A stretch of DNA of 30,547 bases, taken from contig JAEZZG010000027.1 of the NCBI GenBank assembly GCA_023442485.1, forward strand, positions 1-30,547, written 5' to 3'. Below the pieces are notes generated by a model. The model did no database searches, was not told the origin of the DNA, and saw only the letters and a list, made by a program, of their open reading frames with translations. Position numbers and translations under genes: made by a program. Numbering within the stretch: the stretch's first letter is position 1; each line of letters starts with the position of its first letter. This DNA comes from Actinomycetes bacterium (lineage in GTDB: Bacteria > Actinomycetota > Actinomycetes > Propionibacteriales > Propionibacteriaceae). This document shows, in pieces, positions 29,496 through 30,547 of this stretch.

Positions 29496-30547
29496 ATGTC
29501 TATTCGAGTCTCTAGGCGCGGCCTGCTCGGTGCGGGCGCCGCCGCAGCAGCGAGCCCGCTTATTCTTTCATCAACTAAGGCATCAGCCTCTCATCAAATC
29601 AACGTGGTTCAGGCCGCAATCGGGAATGAACCAACCCCGTCGAAACAAAAGCTCTTCTACGCTTTCGACTCCGGTCTGTGGAATTCACTCAAGAGCACCA
29701 ATTGTCGAATCGAGATGGGCACCTTCCACAAGGATGAGGGTTTGCCCTTCTTCAAGGAGGGGCTCTACGAAGACCCGAAGTTGGAGTGGGAACCGCGCTT
29801 CGACAATGGTTACCCGAACATCATCTACGACCCGGAAGCGAAGAAATACCGCGCCTACTACACCTTGTTCGTTGTTGATCCCGGCACGTCGGACACACCT
29901 GTGGCTGAGCGCCCGTCGAAGCCGTATCCTACGAAGGGACGTAAGACGGGCTTGGGTTATGCGGAATCAGATGACGGTATTCACTGGGTCAAGCCTCATC
30001 TTGGGTTGGTTGATTTCCAAGGCAGCACCGCGAATAACTTGATCTTCACTAAGGTTCAAGGCACATCGGTGCTCTATGACGCAGCAGAGCCCTCGCCCGC
30101 ACGTCGCTATAAGCTGATTACCCTTCAAGAGGCGTCAAAAACGAGCCTGTGTGTCGCGTTTTCTGCTGACGGTATCCACTTCTCTGAACTGACCCCGTGG
30201 CCCGAGGCATCTAAGAGTCCTTCGCCTGGAGGCGACTGCCATAACGCCACTTTCATCGATCCTCGCACTGGCGAATATGTGTTGATCACGCGGTTGTGGG
30301 ATTCGGGAGTCCGGGTCTCGGCGGTGTCGCGATCGAGGGATTTCATCAACTGGACCCCTCCCGTTGAGTTACATCGCGGGGACGGCTACTGGAATCAGGT
30401 CTATTCCATGCCCGTATTCCCCGACAATGGCCTCTACTTCGGGCTGGCGTCAATCTTGCGTCAAGGTGATTCTTCCCTCCCAGACTTCGACACAGTCGAC
30501 TGTCAGCTTCACTGGTCATCGAATATGGAACAGTTCCAGTCGGTGGC
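29496..30547 (+). CDS. Tat-exported beta-propeller glycosidase-like protein (partial, runs off right edge)
   Basis: I translated this frame directly; it is open to the window edge (350 codons). The ATG at 29496 follows GAAGGAGCCCC. The N-terminus MSIRVSRRGLLGAGAAAAAS is a twin-arginine signal (SRRGLL plus an Ala-rich hydrophobic core), so the protein is exported folded. The mature part resembles GH32/GH43-type five-bladed propellers: DNGYPNIIYDPEAKKYRAYY, GLGYAESDDGIHWVKPHLGL and SADGIHFSEL have the repeated blade pattern of a strand then DGIHW/F. The catalytic residues cannot be set. It is probably a secreted glycan-degrading enzyme or sugar-binding protein. Substrate and C-terminus are unknown. 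Confidence 0.8.
   Translation, partial: MSIRVSRRGLLGAGAAAAASPLILSSTKASASHQINVVQAAIGNEPTPSKQKLFYAFDSGLWNSLKSTNCRIEMGTFHKDEGLPFFKEGLYEDPKLEWEPRFDNGYPNIIYDPEAKKYRAYYTLFVVDPGTSDTPVAERPSKPYPTKGRKTGLGYAESDDGIHWVKPHLGLVDFQGSTANNLIFTKVQGTSVLYDAAEPSPARRYKLITLQEASKTSLCVAFSADGIHFSELTPWPEASKSPSPGGDCHNATFIDPRTGEYVLITRLWDSGVRVSAVSRSRDFINWTPPVELHRGDGYWNQVYSMPVFPDNGLYFGLASILRQGDSSLPDFDTVDCQLHWSSNMEQFQSV

Overview
The window is a GC-rich chromosomal segment of an actinobacterium, most likely of the Propionibacteriaceae. The reasons are the gene content (DUF2510, DUF3043 and DUF4191 proteins, PspA with PspAA, an actinobacterial-type E2 with two lipoyl domains, two glutamine synthetases with GlnE) and a gene order that, from memory, follows the Mycobacterium tuberculosis Rv2204c-Rv2229c block. 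The genus call is inference; no 16S gene or other marker is present. Almost all of the window is core genome.

Layout. (i) 1-514, minus strand: a remnant of a defence locus, an N-terminal fragment of a type III restriction-modification methyltransferase coupled by ATGA to an XRE-type helix-turn-helix gene that runs off the left edge. (ii) 826-1962: a coiled-coil C4 zinc-ribbon protein followed almost directly by the RNase P RNA gene, facing map (methionine aminopeptidase) and a DUF2510 membrane protein. (iii) 4236-9995: a plus-strand nitrogen operon, glnA2, an SCP-like protein and glnE, then a DprE2-like short-chain dehydrogenase. (iv) 10126-12462, minus: a lipoprotein and glnA1, which carries the adenylylation tyrosine and has a GlnR-like box upstream. 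(v) 12692-15968, minus: a molybdate operon, a Mop-domain regulator and modA-modB-modC. (vi) 16035-22298, minus: an ABC-F ATPase, a DUF4191 protein, lipA, lipB and sucB, which links lipoate synthesis with a lipoylated substrate. (vii) 22432-24994: a small conserved protein, pepA and a DUF3043 protein. (viii) 25281-29142: pspA-pspAA, a degenerate glycerate-kinase-like protein, a two-TM protein, erpA and a degenerate receiver-domain protein. (ix) 29496 to the right edge: a Tat-exported beta-propeller glycosidase-like protein, incomplete.

How the parts work together. GlnA1 assimilates ammonium and is the expected target of GlnE; GlnA2 lacks the target tyrosine. LipB and LipA make the lipoyl cofactor carried by SucB. 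ModABC imports molybdate, probably under the adjacent Mop-domain regulator. ErpA delivers Fe-S clusters, which LipA needs. PspA and PspAA form a membrane-stress module.

I did not find a convincing new multi-gene system. The points most worth following are the decayed methyltransferase/HTH locus at the left edge, the GlnR-like box before glnA1, the pseudo-receiver and degenerate glycerate-kinase genes, the similar leaders of erpA and the receiver gene, the repeat inside sucB, and the large inverted repeat 3' of glnA1.
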